Source of the DNA: Salibacter halophilus
GTDB lineage: Bacteria; Bacteroidota; Bacteroidia; Flavobacteriales_G; Salibacteraceae
Length of the DNA: 64,000 nt
Direction of reading: 5' to 3'
NCBI RefSeq assembly: GCF_008806325.1
Contig: NZ_WACR01000011.1
Span: forward strand, 1-64,000
Part shown: positions 19,467-28,206 of the stretch, piece after piece
Numbering within the stretch: the first letter of the stretch is position 1
Layout of the letters: every line of letters starts with the position of its first letter
Notes under the pieces: generated by a model
What the model saw: the letters and a program-made list of their open reading frames with translations, nothing else
The model's database searches: none
Told to the model about the DNA's origin: nothing
Position numbers and translations under genes: made by a program

Positions 19467-20553
19467 CCTCACAGACTTTCAAAGAGATCATGCCTTTTAC
19501 GGAAACATTGATATTGTAGCAACGATAAAGAGTTTTAACCTCCAGGCAATTCGTGAACGTTATTTAAAGTCTCAAAAAAACGTTTCTGGCAGATCTGGTA
19601 GTGTAGAAAGGAGAAAGGTTGATAAAGGAGGCATTGTTTCCATGTCATTGGAGAATGGAGCCTTAAAATTAAATGAAGAGTTTAGAGGCATTCCTGAACC
19701 TCGCGGAATAGATTTAAAAAAGAAAACTTTTTCTTTTTCAGCTGAGAAAGAGGTTTATATTCTCTGGCCAAATGGTGAAAAGCAGACAATAAGCAATCCA
19801 TGGTTTAGCTATATTCACACCGTTGAGCTAAACAGGAATATTACAAAGCTTTTGGTTTCGTCATCTGGCTTTGATATGATTCTAGAGTATGATCTTGATT
19901 CAAAAAAACAATCTGCAGAATGGCTGGCCTGGGAAAACGGATTTGATAAGGCAGTTGATCCAAATTCTGGGAAACCATTTCGACTCACAAGAAATAGTGA
20001 ATTGAAAAATGAAGATGGTTACAAAGTAATTGACGATCCTGAGAATCAGGTTTTACCTACAGCAATGAGATCGGCATTTATCAATTCAGTTTCTTATTGC
20101 GAGGATGAAAAAAACGTGTTGGCTACATTTTTTCATGAAGGAGCTGTTTTTAAAATAAACTTGAGTAATGGTCAGAGCCAAAAGCTACTTAGCGGAATGA
20201 AAAAACCTCACGGAGGTCGTGAAATACCTAGCGGTTTTATGGCGACAAGTACTGCTACGGGAGAGGTGTTTTTGAGGATTGATGGATCTGACCGAAAAAT
20301 AGACTTTACTAAACTACCCGGAAAGCCTGATTTTTTATCTGATGCAGAGTGGTTGCAGAACACGATTTATTTAGATGAAAACTTTATTACAATCGATTCA
20401 AACAGAACGAGTTTTGTGATCTTCAACCTCAATGAGGAAAAATTCGATGTAATTCCTTTTGATGATAACTGGGCTGTTCAGGATCTTGTTAGCGGAACTC
20501 TCTCAGATGCTCAAAAAGAGTTCATTCAAACGATTAGTCAAGAATCCACCTAA
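19456..20553 (+). CDS. Unknown protein, possible beta-propeller
   Basis: About 365 residues from the ATG at 19456 inside the end of the GT4 gene. No signal peptide or helix bundle. The sequence is a run of short beta-strand-like segments with repeated turn motifs such as VYILWPNGEKQTISN, TFFHEGAVFKINLSNGQSQ, KKPHGGREIPSGFMATSTATGEVFLR, suggesting a propeller. I do not recognise the family. Translational overlap with a glycosyltransferase and convergence with a PIG-L deacetylase suggest glycan metabolism. It carries two copies of the dispersed GGNTCTGACC word (20170, 20284). Confidence 0.6.
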   Translation: MKINLTDFQRDHAFYGNIDIVATIKSFNLQAIRERYLKSQKNVSGRSGSVERRKVDKGGIVSMSLENGALKLNEEFRGIPEPRGIDLKKKTFSFSAEKEVYILWPNGEKQTISNPWFSYIHTVELNRNITKLLVSSSGFDMILEYDLDSKKQSAEWLAWENGFDKAVDPNSGKPFRLTRNSELKNEDGYKVIDDPENQVLPTAMRSAFINSVSYCEDEKNVLATFFHEGAVFKINLSNGQSQKLLSGMKKPHGGREIPSGFMATSTATGEVFLRIDGSDRKIDFTKLPGKPDFLSDAEWLQNTIYLDENFITIDSNRTSFVIFNLNEEKFDVIPFDDNWAVQDLVSGTLSDAQKEFIQTISQEST

Positions 20554-21172
20554 TAACTTCAAATGCCTCAGCATATTCTGATCCAACCTGTACACCTCTC
20601 ATCTTACCTAAACTGTAGAAAAACTCATCTTCTTTGTAGGCTCTAAAACTTTGGGATTCATATTGGTTGATAGCCTCGATTTTTCGAGAAATATTCGAGC
20701 GATCTAACTTGACATAAAATCGATTTTCAAAAGCTACATCGTTCCAGGGAAGTTCGTAGCCTAAAACTCTTGTCATTTTGAAAGCCCTTAGTGCTTCTTT
20801 GTGGATTGTGTTATGATCCTGGTGAATATCTTTGCTGTTGGGAGCTATGACAAGATCAGGTTTAAACTCCCGATTCATTTTGACGAGTTCCTCGAGAATA
20901 GCTTGTCTGTGATCACTTAAATATCTTACAGGAAAGTCAAATGTTGTGACGTTTTCTGGTTTAATGCCTAACTTTGATGTCGCTTTGTTGAGCTCCTTGT
21001 ATAGGATGTCTTTAGGCAATCCATGAGGAACAGAAGCTTCACAAGGTGAAAAAGCTACATAGCGAACGGTAGCACCATTTTGGATAAATTTATTTAAAGT
21101 TGCACCGCAACCAAATTCCCCATCATCGGGATGAGGTGCGAGTATTAGTACTTTTTTTATGTTTGGGTTCAT
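20534..21172 (-). CDS. PIG-L/LmbE family deacetylase
   Basis: 212 residues. Metal-binding motif LILAPHPDDGEFGCGATL at the N-terminus and the second motif IHQDHNTIHKEALRAF. Enzymes of this family remove N-acetyl groups from N-acetylglucosamine-type sugars using zinc. It is not obviously BshB1 (the motif there is HPDDVELG). Overlaps the stop of the unknown gene by 20 bases, convergent. A -7 box (reverse-strand TATTTTTG) lies at 21201-21208. Probably modifies a sugar used in the flanking surface-glycan genes. Confidence 0.88.
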   Translation of the reverse strand: MNPNIKKVLILAPHPDDGEFGCGATLNKFIQNGATVRYVAFSPCEASVPHGLPKDILYKELNKATSKLGIKPENVTTFDFPVRYLSDHRQAILEELVKMNREFKPDLVIAPNSKDIHQDHNTIHKEALRAFKMTRVLGYELPWNDVAFENRFYVKLDRSNISRKIEAINQYESQSFRAYKEDEFFYSLGKMRGVQVGSEYAEAFEVIRWILD

Positions 21173-21200
21173 GAGCTGACTTTGTATTTAGTTCATCTTG

Positions 21201-21208
21201 CAAAAATA
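21201..21208 (-). promoter_or_regulatory. -7 box for the PIG-L gene
   Basis: Reverse-strand TATTTTTG (TAnnTTTG), 28 bases before the ATG at 21172. Confidence 0.35.
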
Positions 21209-21216
21209 TTCATGTT

Positions 21217-22077
21217 TTGAGAAAAAAAATTAAAGTATTAGGCAATAATACTGGCTTAGGAAATCAAATCCAATTTATTCCAATAATTGAATTGCTTAAA
21301 ACTAAATACGATGTTTTTAGTGATTCCAATGTTTTTTACGAATTAGGAATCCTTGGCCCGGCAGCTCCTGCTAAGAAAGCTGATATAAATATAACAGTAT
21401 TTGGATATGATGTTAAAAAATTTTGGAATGAAAAAATAAGAAATTCTGGTAAGTTTTTTGGATTTAAATATAGGGTGAAAGGAGTTCATACTGGATTTGG
21501 ATATGATAAATCAATTCGTTTTGATGAAAATAAAAATGAAATTGATAATAACATAGAAGCATTCAGATATTTTTTTAATGATCATTCTTCAGAAATCACT
21601 TACAATATCAATAAAAATAGAGAGATTAACTCTAATAAATTAGTAGTTGGAATATCACCCAAGAAAGAAAAAACATTACCTATTAGTTTATGGAAAAGGC
21701 TAATTGAGAATTTTGAAGAGATGGGATTCACTGTATACACAGTGGATCATGATATTGGTTATGGTAACTACGTTTCAACTCCTAGTCTATCAGGTCTAAA
21801 AGACTTTCTCAAAGACGCTGCTTATTATGTTGGGACAGATAGCGGTGTTATGCATCTGGCTGATATATTAAATATCCCATTATTGATCATGTTTGGTAGT
21901 ACTAGCATTGTTAAAAATGGACCCTACAATGCAAAAAGTAAAGTCATAAGTAGAGAACTCTCCTGTTCTCCTTGTTACGATTGGGGCAGAGTTAATTGTC
22001 CTTATGAATTCAGGTGCATGAATTTTAATGAAGAATATATCTTAAACAATTTTAAAGAACTATGTCAAAGCCAATAA
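21217..22077 (+). CDS. Glycosyltransferase family 9-like
   Basis: 286 residues, apparently from a TTG start (RKKIKVLGNNTGLGNQIQF); no upstream in-frame ATG is available. The C-terminal half has the heptosyltransferase-type motif YVGTDSGVMHLADILNIPLLIMFGS and a Cys-rich loop (LSCSPCYDWGRVNCPYEFRCM). Heptosyl- or similar transfer to a lipid-linked glycan is plausible; donor unknown. This gene is noticeably more AT-rich than its neighbours and begins the AT-rich segment that lacks the dispersed word. Overlaps the next gene by 16 bases. Confidence 0.8.
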   Translation: MRKKIKVLGNNTGLGNQIQFIPIIELLKTKYDVFSDSNVFYELGILGPAAPAKKADINITVFGYDVKKFWNEKIRNSGKFFGFKYRVKGVHTGFGYDKSIRFDENKNEIDNNIEAFRYFFNDHSSEITYNINKNREINSNKLVVGISPKKEKTLPISLWKRLIENFEEMGFTVYTVDHDIGYGNYVSTPSLSGLKDFLKDAAYYVGTDSGVMHLADILNIPLLIMFGSTSIVKNGPYNAKSKVISRELSCSPCYDWGRVNCPYEFRCMNFNEEYILNNFKELCQSQ

Positions 22078-22706
22078 TCTTAATATGTGGTGTTCCACAT
22101 TCTTTTACTTCTATGACTGCAAACTTCTTAATGAATAATGGAGGTTATTGCGATGATACATGGGATAACCCTGAGTTTGATCTAAATTACTCACGCTTTG
22201 AAAGTAAGGAATTGCAATTATTCCTTAGAGATAGAAAAAACTTTAAGGATAGAGACTTGAGTGAATTTTTTGATAATTTACCTAAAGACAAGGTCGTTAC
22301 TTTAAAAGCCCCGATGTTAATCATGTTTATCAATGAGTTTGAAAAATTTACAGATAGGCCTATAAAAGTTGTTTTCGTTTTTAGAAATCCTGAAGACATA
22401 ATTTTAAGTTCCATGAATAAAGGAAAAAAGAAATCCTTCATATATTTCTTTGAAAGAATTTCCTGGCTCTATGATTTCATGGTTTCATCAAATCTGCCTG
22501 TTTTTACTTTAGTTTCTGAGAGGTTATTAAATAAAAATGAAGATGATGCAAGAAGATTATTGGACTTTTGTGAGTTAAATCGGGATGCAATTGATTTTTC
22601 CACAATAGATTCTAAAAAAACGAAAAAGAGAAAAGTTACTTATGGTAAGTATCGGTTCGCTAATTTTTTCTGGAAACGGTTAGCTTCTTTTTTCAAAGCA
22701 GTGTAA
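22062..22706 (+). CDS. Sulfotransferase-like protein
   Basis: 214 residues. An N-terminal PAPS 5'-phosphosulfate-type loop, ILICGVPHSFTSMTANFL, and a central 3'-phosphate motif, KVVFVFRNPEDIILSSM, followed by a Lys/Arg-rich end. This arrangement fits the P-loop sulfotransferase fold, a little shorter than usual. It could sulfate a surface glycan made by the neighbours. Overlaps the GT9 gene by 16 bases and abuts the convergent flippase gene with no gap. AT-rich. Confidence 0.65.
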   Translation: MSKPIILICGVPHSFTSMTANFLMNNGGYCDDTWDNPEFDLNYSRFESKELQLFLRDRKNFKDRDLSEFFDNLPKDKVVTLKAPMLIMFINEFEKFTDRPIKVVFVFRNPEDIILSSMNKGKKKSFIYFFERISWLYDFMVSSNLPVFTLVSERLLNKNEDDARRLLDFCELNRDAIDFSTIDSKKTKKRKVTYGKYRFANFFWKRLASFFKAV

Positions 22707-24173
22707 TTAAGGAACCACTTTTTTGAATAATTTTTTCATTTCATTTGAAATATTCCAATATTGAATACTTACAATGATTAATAACAATGTAGTGGTTAAA
22801 TTTACTATTGTTTTGATTAATGTTGATTGTAGGGTGTTGTAATAGATTATTGATTGGATAAATACTAGGATAATAACTGTTTTAAAAGTTGTTCTATTAA
22901 AGGGCTGAATTTTAATTTTTATTTTAACAAAAATCAATTTCATTACACTCAAAAGCATTATTGAAATTGCTGTTCCCAAAGCAGCACCCACAATTTGATA
23001 TTTCGGGATTAGTATATAATTCAATCCAATTACAGTAATTAATGAAATAAGGTTCCAAATGAATGACCACTTGTAATATTTTGATTGAACAATTATGGCA
23101 CCGTTTACACCTGTTGCTACATTAAATAACTTTGATAGACCCAATAAAAAAGTGACTGCAAATAAGTCTCCAATTTTTTCAAATTTTAAAATGGAAATTA
23201 TTAAATCAAAGCCTCCAATTATTAGAGAAAATATTGCGCCACATATAATTAGCTGATTTATTGATGACTGTTTATACAGTTTTTCAACTTCTCTAATGTT
23301 ATTATTTTTGAAGTATTTAGCTAGTAATGGTGTCGATATTTGATGAATTGTCCTGGCTGGAACAGCTACTACGTTAGCCAGAAATAGAGCGATACTATAG
23401 ACTCCTGCATTCTCAAAGTTCGTCATAGCTCCTAGCATTACAACATCAACGTTATTTAATGCTGTATTTGGAAGTTTATTAAGCACCATGAACCCTGAAA
23501 ACCGATATAATTCTTTAAGAGTGACTTTTGTGTTCAGCGTAATTTGCTTGCTTAATACAATTAACTTTCTATAGTATAAATATCCAATTATTAATATGGC
23601 TTGAATACCATAGGCAATTGCAAACGTCAAGATAAAGCCGTCAAAGTCTAAATAGTTCAGGTAAAAGGCAGATATTACTCCGGTTTGTAGAAGTCTTAAA
23701 AAGAATTCTTTTATAAATACCGGAGGAACATTCTTCATTTGAGCTCTGGCATATCCAAAGAGTATTTCACTTACAACAGATGTAACTGAGATTAATATGA
23801 TACTGTAGTAATAATCAGTAAGTAAGCTGTTGCCTTTTCCAAATTGACTGATGATTAAGGGCTTGAAAAAAAATAATCCTATAATCAGTGTAGCTGATAA
23901 TATCAGTGCAATCTTGAGTATCCAATTGAAAAAGCCATGGTGGCCTTTTTCCTTGTCCTCAAGATGTGGGAAGTATTTGATAACTGTATTTGATAAACCG
24001 AGCTCACCAAATTGAGCCAGAATCATTGAAGTGGATATAATTACTCTGATTAAGCCAAACCTTTCAGCTCCCAGGATGTTTGGGAACAGAACTAACATAT
24101 TTAAATATCCCAGAGCGAGTCCAAGGTAATTCCAAACTGATGCGAGCGCACTTTGTCTAAATACTACCCCCAT
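22707..24173 (-). CDS. Polysaccharide flippase (Wzx / MOP superfamily)
   Basis: 488 residues, about 12-14 transmembrane helices. Motifs typical of oligosaccharide flippases: FRQSALASVWNYLGLALGYLNMLVLFPNILGAERFGLIRV at the start, and DVVMLGAMTNFENAGVYSIALFLANVVAVPARTI in the middle. Would move lipid-linked oligosaccharide across the inner membrane. It is the last gene of a tightly packed reverse-strand run (DUF4783, nadC, barrel protein, acyltransferase, flippase; gaps 10, 2, 0 and 1 bases). Confidence 0.85.
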   Translation of the reverse strand: MGVVFRQSALASVWNYLGLALGYLNMLVLFPNILGAERFGLIRVIISTSMILAQFGELGLSNTVIKYFPHLEDKEKGHHGFFNWILKIALILSATLIIGLFFFKPLIISQFGKGNSLLTDYYYSIILISVTSVVSEILFGYARAQMKNVPPVFIKEFFLRLLQTGVISAFYLNYLDFDGFILTFAIAYGIQAILIIGYLYYRKLIVLSKQITLNTKVTLKELYRFSGFMVLNKLPNTALNNVDVVMLGAMTNFENAGVYSIALFLANVVAVPARTIHQISTPLLAKYFKNNNIREVEKLYKQSSINQLIICGAIFSLIIGGFDLIISILKFEKIGDLFAVTFLLGLSKLFNVATGVNGAIIVQSKYYKWSFIWNLISLITVIGLNYILIPKYQIVGAALGTAISIMLLSVMKLIFVKIKIKIQPFNRTTFKTVIILVFIQSIIYYNTLQSTLIKTIVNLTTTLLLIIVSIQYWNISNEMKKLFKKVVP

Positions 24174-24174
24174 C

Positions 24175-25098
24175 TCAACTAATTTGATTTTTTATATCAA
24201 TCAATTTTCCTTTACCCCTTGTCCATACGATATTCCAATATGTTTCTGGGACCGGGCTGAAGCGCTCAAAGAATTTGGCTATAGATGGTTTATTGCTGCC
24301 ATAAAAACAGAACTCTTTTTGTTTATTTACTGCTCCCTTGATCCCAAAATCAATCAGTTGAACTTGATCTCCGGCAATTGAATGTTCCTTATTAATGCCT
24401 GAAGCTAAAAAGTAGACCTTTAGATGATCTTCAAGAAAGAGTGCTGTAGCAACAATATCTTTCTTTTCATTCTCAATTCCTTTGATCAAAACACTGTGTT
24501 CGTTTCCTACTTTGTTAAGAGCATTTTTTAACCTGTTCTTTTCGTAAGGTAGATTAGCTCCCTGATTTAAAAATGAAGCTTCATTTAAGGAGGTAAATGT
24601 CTCAAAATCGGTATCAACTATTTTATGGTGTTCAGTACTCTTTTTGATAAGTGATTTGTGTGACTTATGGTATTGCTGAGGTTCATGGGTATTCAAAGAG
24701 AACATGTTGATAGGTTTAACATTAAACTCATTCCATTTGAAGGGCAGCCAATATTCTTCATCGACACAAAAATTCACATAATGAAACTCTTTAAGCTGAT
24801 AGCTTATGTTCTCAATGATCTTTCTCTTTTTAGAGTAAAGCTTAGAGTTTGTGAGGTTTTGTGGCAAGTCGTAAACAAGTCCGTTTAGTGTGGTCATTTG
24901 AGGAGAAATAGCCATCTTAATACCGTATTTAGACTTAACTTCTAAAGGCAAATAGGCAATATACTTGCCGGCTTCTTCATAACCAAAAACATCCCAATTT
25001 CCATTTGTCATTGCATCAATCCAGGAGGGCTTGCAATAAAATGGAACTTCGTTATTCTCACAAAACTCGAGATACGCTTGTTTTGCCTGTTTTGACAC
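24175..25098 (-). CDS. FemAB-like / GNAT-fold acyltransferase
   Basis: 307 residues, GTG start directly after the stop of the barrel gene. Two GNAT-like halves: PFYCKPSWIDAMTNGNWDVFGY, then a central HKSLIKKSTEHH segment and a C-terminal half KDIVATALFLEDHLKVYFLASGINKEHSIAGDQVQLIDFGIK. This pattern matches the Bacteroidota FemAB-like acyltransferases found in surface-glycan loci. Acceptor unknown. Followed after 1 base by the flippase gene. Confidence 0.7.
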   Translation of the reverse strand: MSKQAKQAYLEFCENNEVPFYCKPSWIDAMTNGNWDVFGYEEAGKYIAYLPLEVKSKYGIKMAISPQMTTLNGLVYDLPQNLTNSKLYSKKRKIIENISYQLKEFHYVNFCVDEEYWLPFKWNEFNVKPINMFSLNTHEPQQYHKSHKSLIKKSTEHHKIVDTDFETFTSLNEASFLNQGANLPYEKNRLKNALNKVGNEHSVLIKGIENEKKDIVATALFLEDHLKVYFLASGINKEHSIAGDQVQLIDFGIKGAVNKQKEFCFYGSNKPSIAKFFERFSPVPETYWNIVWTRGKGKLIDIKNQIS

Positions 25099-26919
25099 TT
25101 AAAATGGTTGACTTATTCCGATGATATAACGCATTTCTACATATTCCTCTTCAGATGGTGGCCTGTTGAGGAATAACGGCAAATCTACTCGAATATTTAG
25201 TGGCAACAAATCATTGTACTTTCCCCACTTTACTTTAATAGCTACTCCAATTCCGGCATCAGCTCTAAAGTCGCCCCATTTAAGATCATTTTCAGGTGAA
25301 TTGACATTCAGGATTCCGGCATCTCCAAAAAGATAACTCTCAAAATTCAGGAAGTCATTCAAATCAAAAGGATTGAGACTCGATAATTTTGTGAATAGTA
25401 TCTCTGCATTGAAGGCAGCTCCGCTTGTTCCTCGATAATTACTGACAACTTCCCCGTTTTCAAATTGATAAGGAGCCAGGTAACCACTATAACCACGTAA
25501 ATTCAAACCTCCACTATGGTGAAACGTATTCGTTGAATTTCCTAACTCGGCTAGTTCAGCTGGCACAATACCTGCGGCTCGGGTAAAAGGGTTGTCAACC
25601 ATTTCGAGCGGATTTGCACCTGAGAGGTAAAGACTCGATTCCGGAGCCCAGTCCTCGCCAAAACCCATTTGACCAAATATTCTGGTTCTGACCGGTAGCT
25701 TACCTAAACGATGCTCATGCTTGCTTTCAAATTGCATGTAGGAATACGAATAATCAGAGAGTAATGCACTTGTAGCCACTTCCAGCCTGATGTTTCCATA
25801 TCCTTTGTTGTATTGATAGTTGTGGTCGAGTCCAAAATGAATGTTGCTGTTTACGCGATCAACGCCCCAGCCGTAAGGCATAAGCATATACTGTAGTGCG
25901 ATCTCATCTGGAATGTAATTGAGCTTGTAGAACCCGAAAAATGAAGTTTTTCCATTTGAACTGTTGAATCGCATTCCACCCTTTGCTAATTTGAGTCCTG
26001 ACATTGAGCGCAATTCAGCAAAAACTTCTGATCCTCTCCACAATCCCGGAGTAGCAGTGTTATATAAAAACTGAACATCCAGTTTGTCAAAATCGTTGTT
26101 GTTTTCATCTGAGACATCGTACTGGCCCAAACCTGTGTTGTATAAAAAACGCAATTCAAAATTGTGGACGTTATTCATATATCCACCATTGAAAACAGCA
26201 CCAACTTTAGCACCATCAAAATGATTATACCAGAGATCAGGACGCCAGTAAAATTTGTATTCATCTTCGTTGTAAAGGTCTCGCTGAAACTTGTTCAACT
26301 CGAAAGAAACCGGTTCAAATCGGTGGTTGTTTAAGAAATTGACATCAGGCGTGACCATAGCAGAGTCAACTGCGTATTGACGGTCAGATCCAGCAGGCAT
26401 TCCCACTTCGTAGCTCGCGTGGTTGACATCGGTTAGCTCTCCCTGGCTCTGATCGTGATGAGAAATTGAAAAGCCGCCAGTGTTTTTAACAGTATAAAAA
26501 ACCGAGTCGTTTTCATAGTGTTCGTTCGTGAGCTTGTAGTCGAGCGGTTCTGACTGATAGAGGAAAAAAGCCAGCGATTTATAATCGGGGCAGCTTGCAA
26601 TAATATGATTGGTGAAAGAATCAATCGTTTTTCGGTTCACGCTATTGTAAGTTTCCCAGCATCTCTTTGGAATCTGGCTCTTGGCGTAAAGTAGTTTCTT
26701 GAGCAGGTAATAGCTTTTAAAAGCTTCACGATGATTATCGTAATAACTCTCGGTGAAATGTTGGTTCAACGAATCGAGATTGAGATTAGGATCATTCGCT
26801 TCATCCCAAAAATGTGAAAAGTCAATCCTTTCAAAATCAGTATACTGTTGATTTTGAGGAAAGCCTGAAAGAGTGATTATAATGGTCAGAACCGAAAGAA
26901 AGATCGTTCTCATTTTCAT
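25099..26919 (-). CDS. Outer-membrane barrel resembling the C-terminus of M1-family peptidases
   Basis: 606 residues with a signal peptide (MRTIFLSVLTIIITLSGFPQ). The segment YKFYWRPDLWYNHFDGAKVGAVFNGGYMNNVHNFELRFLYNTGLGQYD closely recalls the C-terminal barrel of long Bacteroidota M1 metallopeptidases. No HExxH zinc motif or other catalytic domain is present in this protein or next to it. It therefore looks like a stand-alone barrel with a short helical N-terminal part (residues 40-130). The C-terminal strand ends MRYIIGISQPF, typical of barrels. 2 bases after nadC. Role unknown. Confidence 0.65.
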   Translation of the reverse strand: MKMRTIFLSVLTIIITLSGFPQNQQYTDFERIDFSHFWDEANDPNLNLDSLNQHFTESYYDNHREAFKSYYLLKKLLYAKSQIPKRCWETYNSVNRKTIDSFTNHIIASCPDYKSLAFFLYQSEPLDYKLTNEHYENDSVFYTVKNTGGFSISHHDQSQGELTDVNHASYEVGMPAGSDRQYAVDSAMVTPDVNFLNNHRFEPVSFELNKFQRDLYNEDEYKFYWRPDLWYNHFDGAKVGAVFNGGYMNNVHNFELRFLYNTGLGQYDVSDENNNDFDKLDVQFLYNTATPGLWRGSEVFAELRSMSGLKLAKGGMRFNSSNGKTSFFGFYKLNYIPDEIALQYMLMPYGWGVDRVNSNIHFGLDHNYQYNKGYGNIRLEVATSALLSDYSYSYMQFESKHEHRLGKLPVRTRIFGQMGFGEDWAPESSLYLSGANPLEMVDNPFTRAAGIVPAELAELGNSTNTFHHSGGLNLRGYSGYLAPYQFENGEVVSNYRGTSGAAFNAEILFTKLSSLNPFDLNDFLNFESYLFGDAGILNVNSPENDLKWGDFRADAGIGVAIKVKWGKYNDLLPLNIRVDLPLFLNRPPSEEEYVEMRYIIGISQPF

Positions 26920-26921
26920 AA

Positions 26922-27755
26922 TTACATCGCTTTTAAGCTGAGGTCAAGGCCGGTAGCTGAATGGGTTAATGCTCCAACTGAAATAAAATCGACACCGCAT
27001 TTTGCGTATTCACCAACAGTGTCAAGATTAATTCCCCCGCTCGACTCAGTTTCATATCTCGAACCGATTAACGCCACCGCTTTTTTTGTGTCTTCATAGT
27101 TGAAGTTGTCGAGCATAATACGATTTCCAATTCCCACACTTAGGATTTCTTCAACTTCTTTTAAATCGCGTGCTTCAATCTCAATGCGTAAATCCTTGTT
27201 ATTCTTTGAGAGGTATTCCTGCGTTTTTTCGAGAGCTTGTTTTATTCCGCCAGCAAAATCAATGTGATTGTCTTTGATCATAATCATATCGAATAAGCCA
27301 AAGCGGTGATTGTGCCCGCCACCAATTTTGACTGCCATTTTCTCAAACTCACGCAAATTTGGTGTCGTCTTGCGAGTATCTAGTATTTTCGCTTTTGTTC
27401 CCTCACATTTTTGCACATACTGATTAGTAAGCGTTGCAATTCCGCTCATTCGTTGCATCAGGTTTAATGTGAGTCTTTCGGCCTGTAAAATATTTCTACT
27501 ACTGCCTTCAGCAGTAAAAGCGATATCTCCATTTTCAATTTGATCTCCATCATTAAGCTTGAATTCGAGATTGACTGAAGGGTCAAATTTTTCAAATACT
27601 TTTTTGGCAATTTCAATGCCGGCTAAAATTCCGTTTTCTTTTACAAGTAATTTGGCCTTTCCTTTTGCAGAGGAAGGAATGCAAGCTAATGAAGTATGGT
27701 CGCCATCACCAATATCTTCTTTGATGGCTTCATCGATGAATGTAGAAATATTCAT
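26922..27755 (-). CDS. nadC: Nicotinate-nucleotide pyrophosphorylase (carboxylating)
   Basis: 277 residues. Quinolinate phosphoribosyltransferase of de novo NAD synthesis. Seen: FIDEAIKEDIGDGDHTSLA, AERLTLNLMQRMSGIATLT, the PRPP/quinolinate residues around LDTRKTTPNLREFEKMAVKIGGGHNHR, EIEARDL, IMLDNF and SVGALTHS. nadA and nadB are not adjacent. 10 bases after the DUF4783 gene. Confidence 0.97.
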   Translation of the reverse strand: MNISTFIDEAIKEDIGDGDHTSLACIPSSAKGKAKLLVKENGILAGIEIAKKVFEKFDPSVNLEFKLNDGDQIENGDIAFTAEGSSRNILQAERLTLNLMQRMSGIATLTNQYVQKCEGTKAKILDTRKTTPNLREFEKMAVKIGGGHNHRFGLFDMIMIKDNHIDFAGGIKQALEKTQEYLSKNNKDLRIEIEARDLKEVEEILSVGIGNRIMLDNFNYEDTKKAVALIGSRYETESSGGINLDTVGEYAKCGVDFISVGALTHSATGLDLSLKAM

Positions 27756-27765
27756 TTTTTGGGAG

Positions 27766-28146
27766 TTAATCCTTATCGATCATCAATTGTTGAATGCGGA
27801 GTTTTCCGCTATCTTTTTTCATGTATAGTGAAACTCTGAACTCTCCGTTTTTTGTGGAAAGAGTTCCAATCGAGTATTCTAATCCGGTTTTCGATTTACC
27901 TGAGTGTAGGATTTTGAAATCGGAGGGCGGGTTCTGATCAAAAAATGCCTGTAATTTTTTTTGAGCTTGAGCTTTAGGTACAATTGCATCTTCATCGAGT
28001 AGTGTGAGATCTACTTGTTTGGTGAAATATGGAGCTAGTTTGCTCGCTTTGCCCGTTTTAAATGCTTGTGAAATTTCATCGGCAATTGGTGTAAAGGCAA
28101 AGATGAAGGGCAGAAATAGGATAAACAGTATTTTTGACGTTTTCAT
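27766..28146 (-). CDS. DUF4783 family exported protein
   Basis: 126 residues. Signal peptide MKTSKILFILFLPFIFAFTPIA, then an NTF2-like pattern: ISQAFKTGKASKLAPYFTKQVDLTLLDEDA, KAQAQKKLQAFFDQNPPSDFKILHSGKSKTGLEYSIGTLSTKNGEFRVSLYMKK, LRIQQLMIDKD. This fits DUF4783 as I recall it. The family sits next to nadC in other Bacteroidota, from memory. Function unknown. First gene of the reverse-strand run leading to nadC. Confidence 0.75.
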   Translation of the reverse strand: MKTSKILFILFLPFIFAFTPIADEISQAFKTGKASKLAPYFTKQVDLTLLDEDAIVPKAQAQKKLQAFFDQNPPSDFKILHSGKSKTGLEYSIGTLSTKNGEFRVSLYMKKDSGKLRIQQLMIDKD

Positions 28147-28206
28147 ACACGACTATTTTGTTTCACTAAATTAAGCAAAACTCTATTAATTGATTGGTTA
28201 ACACTC

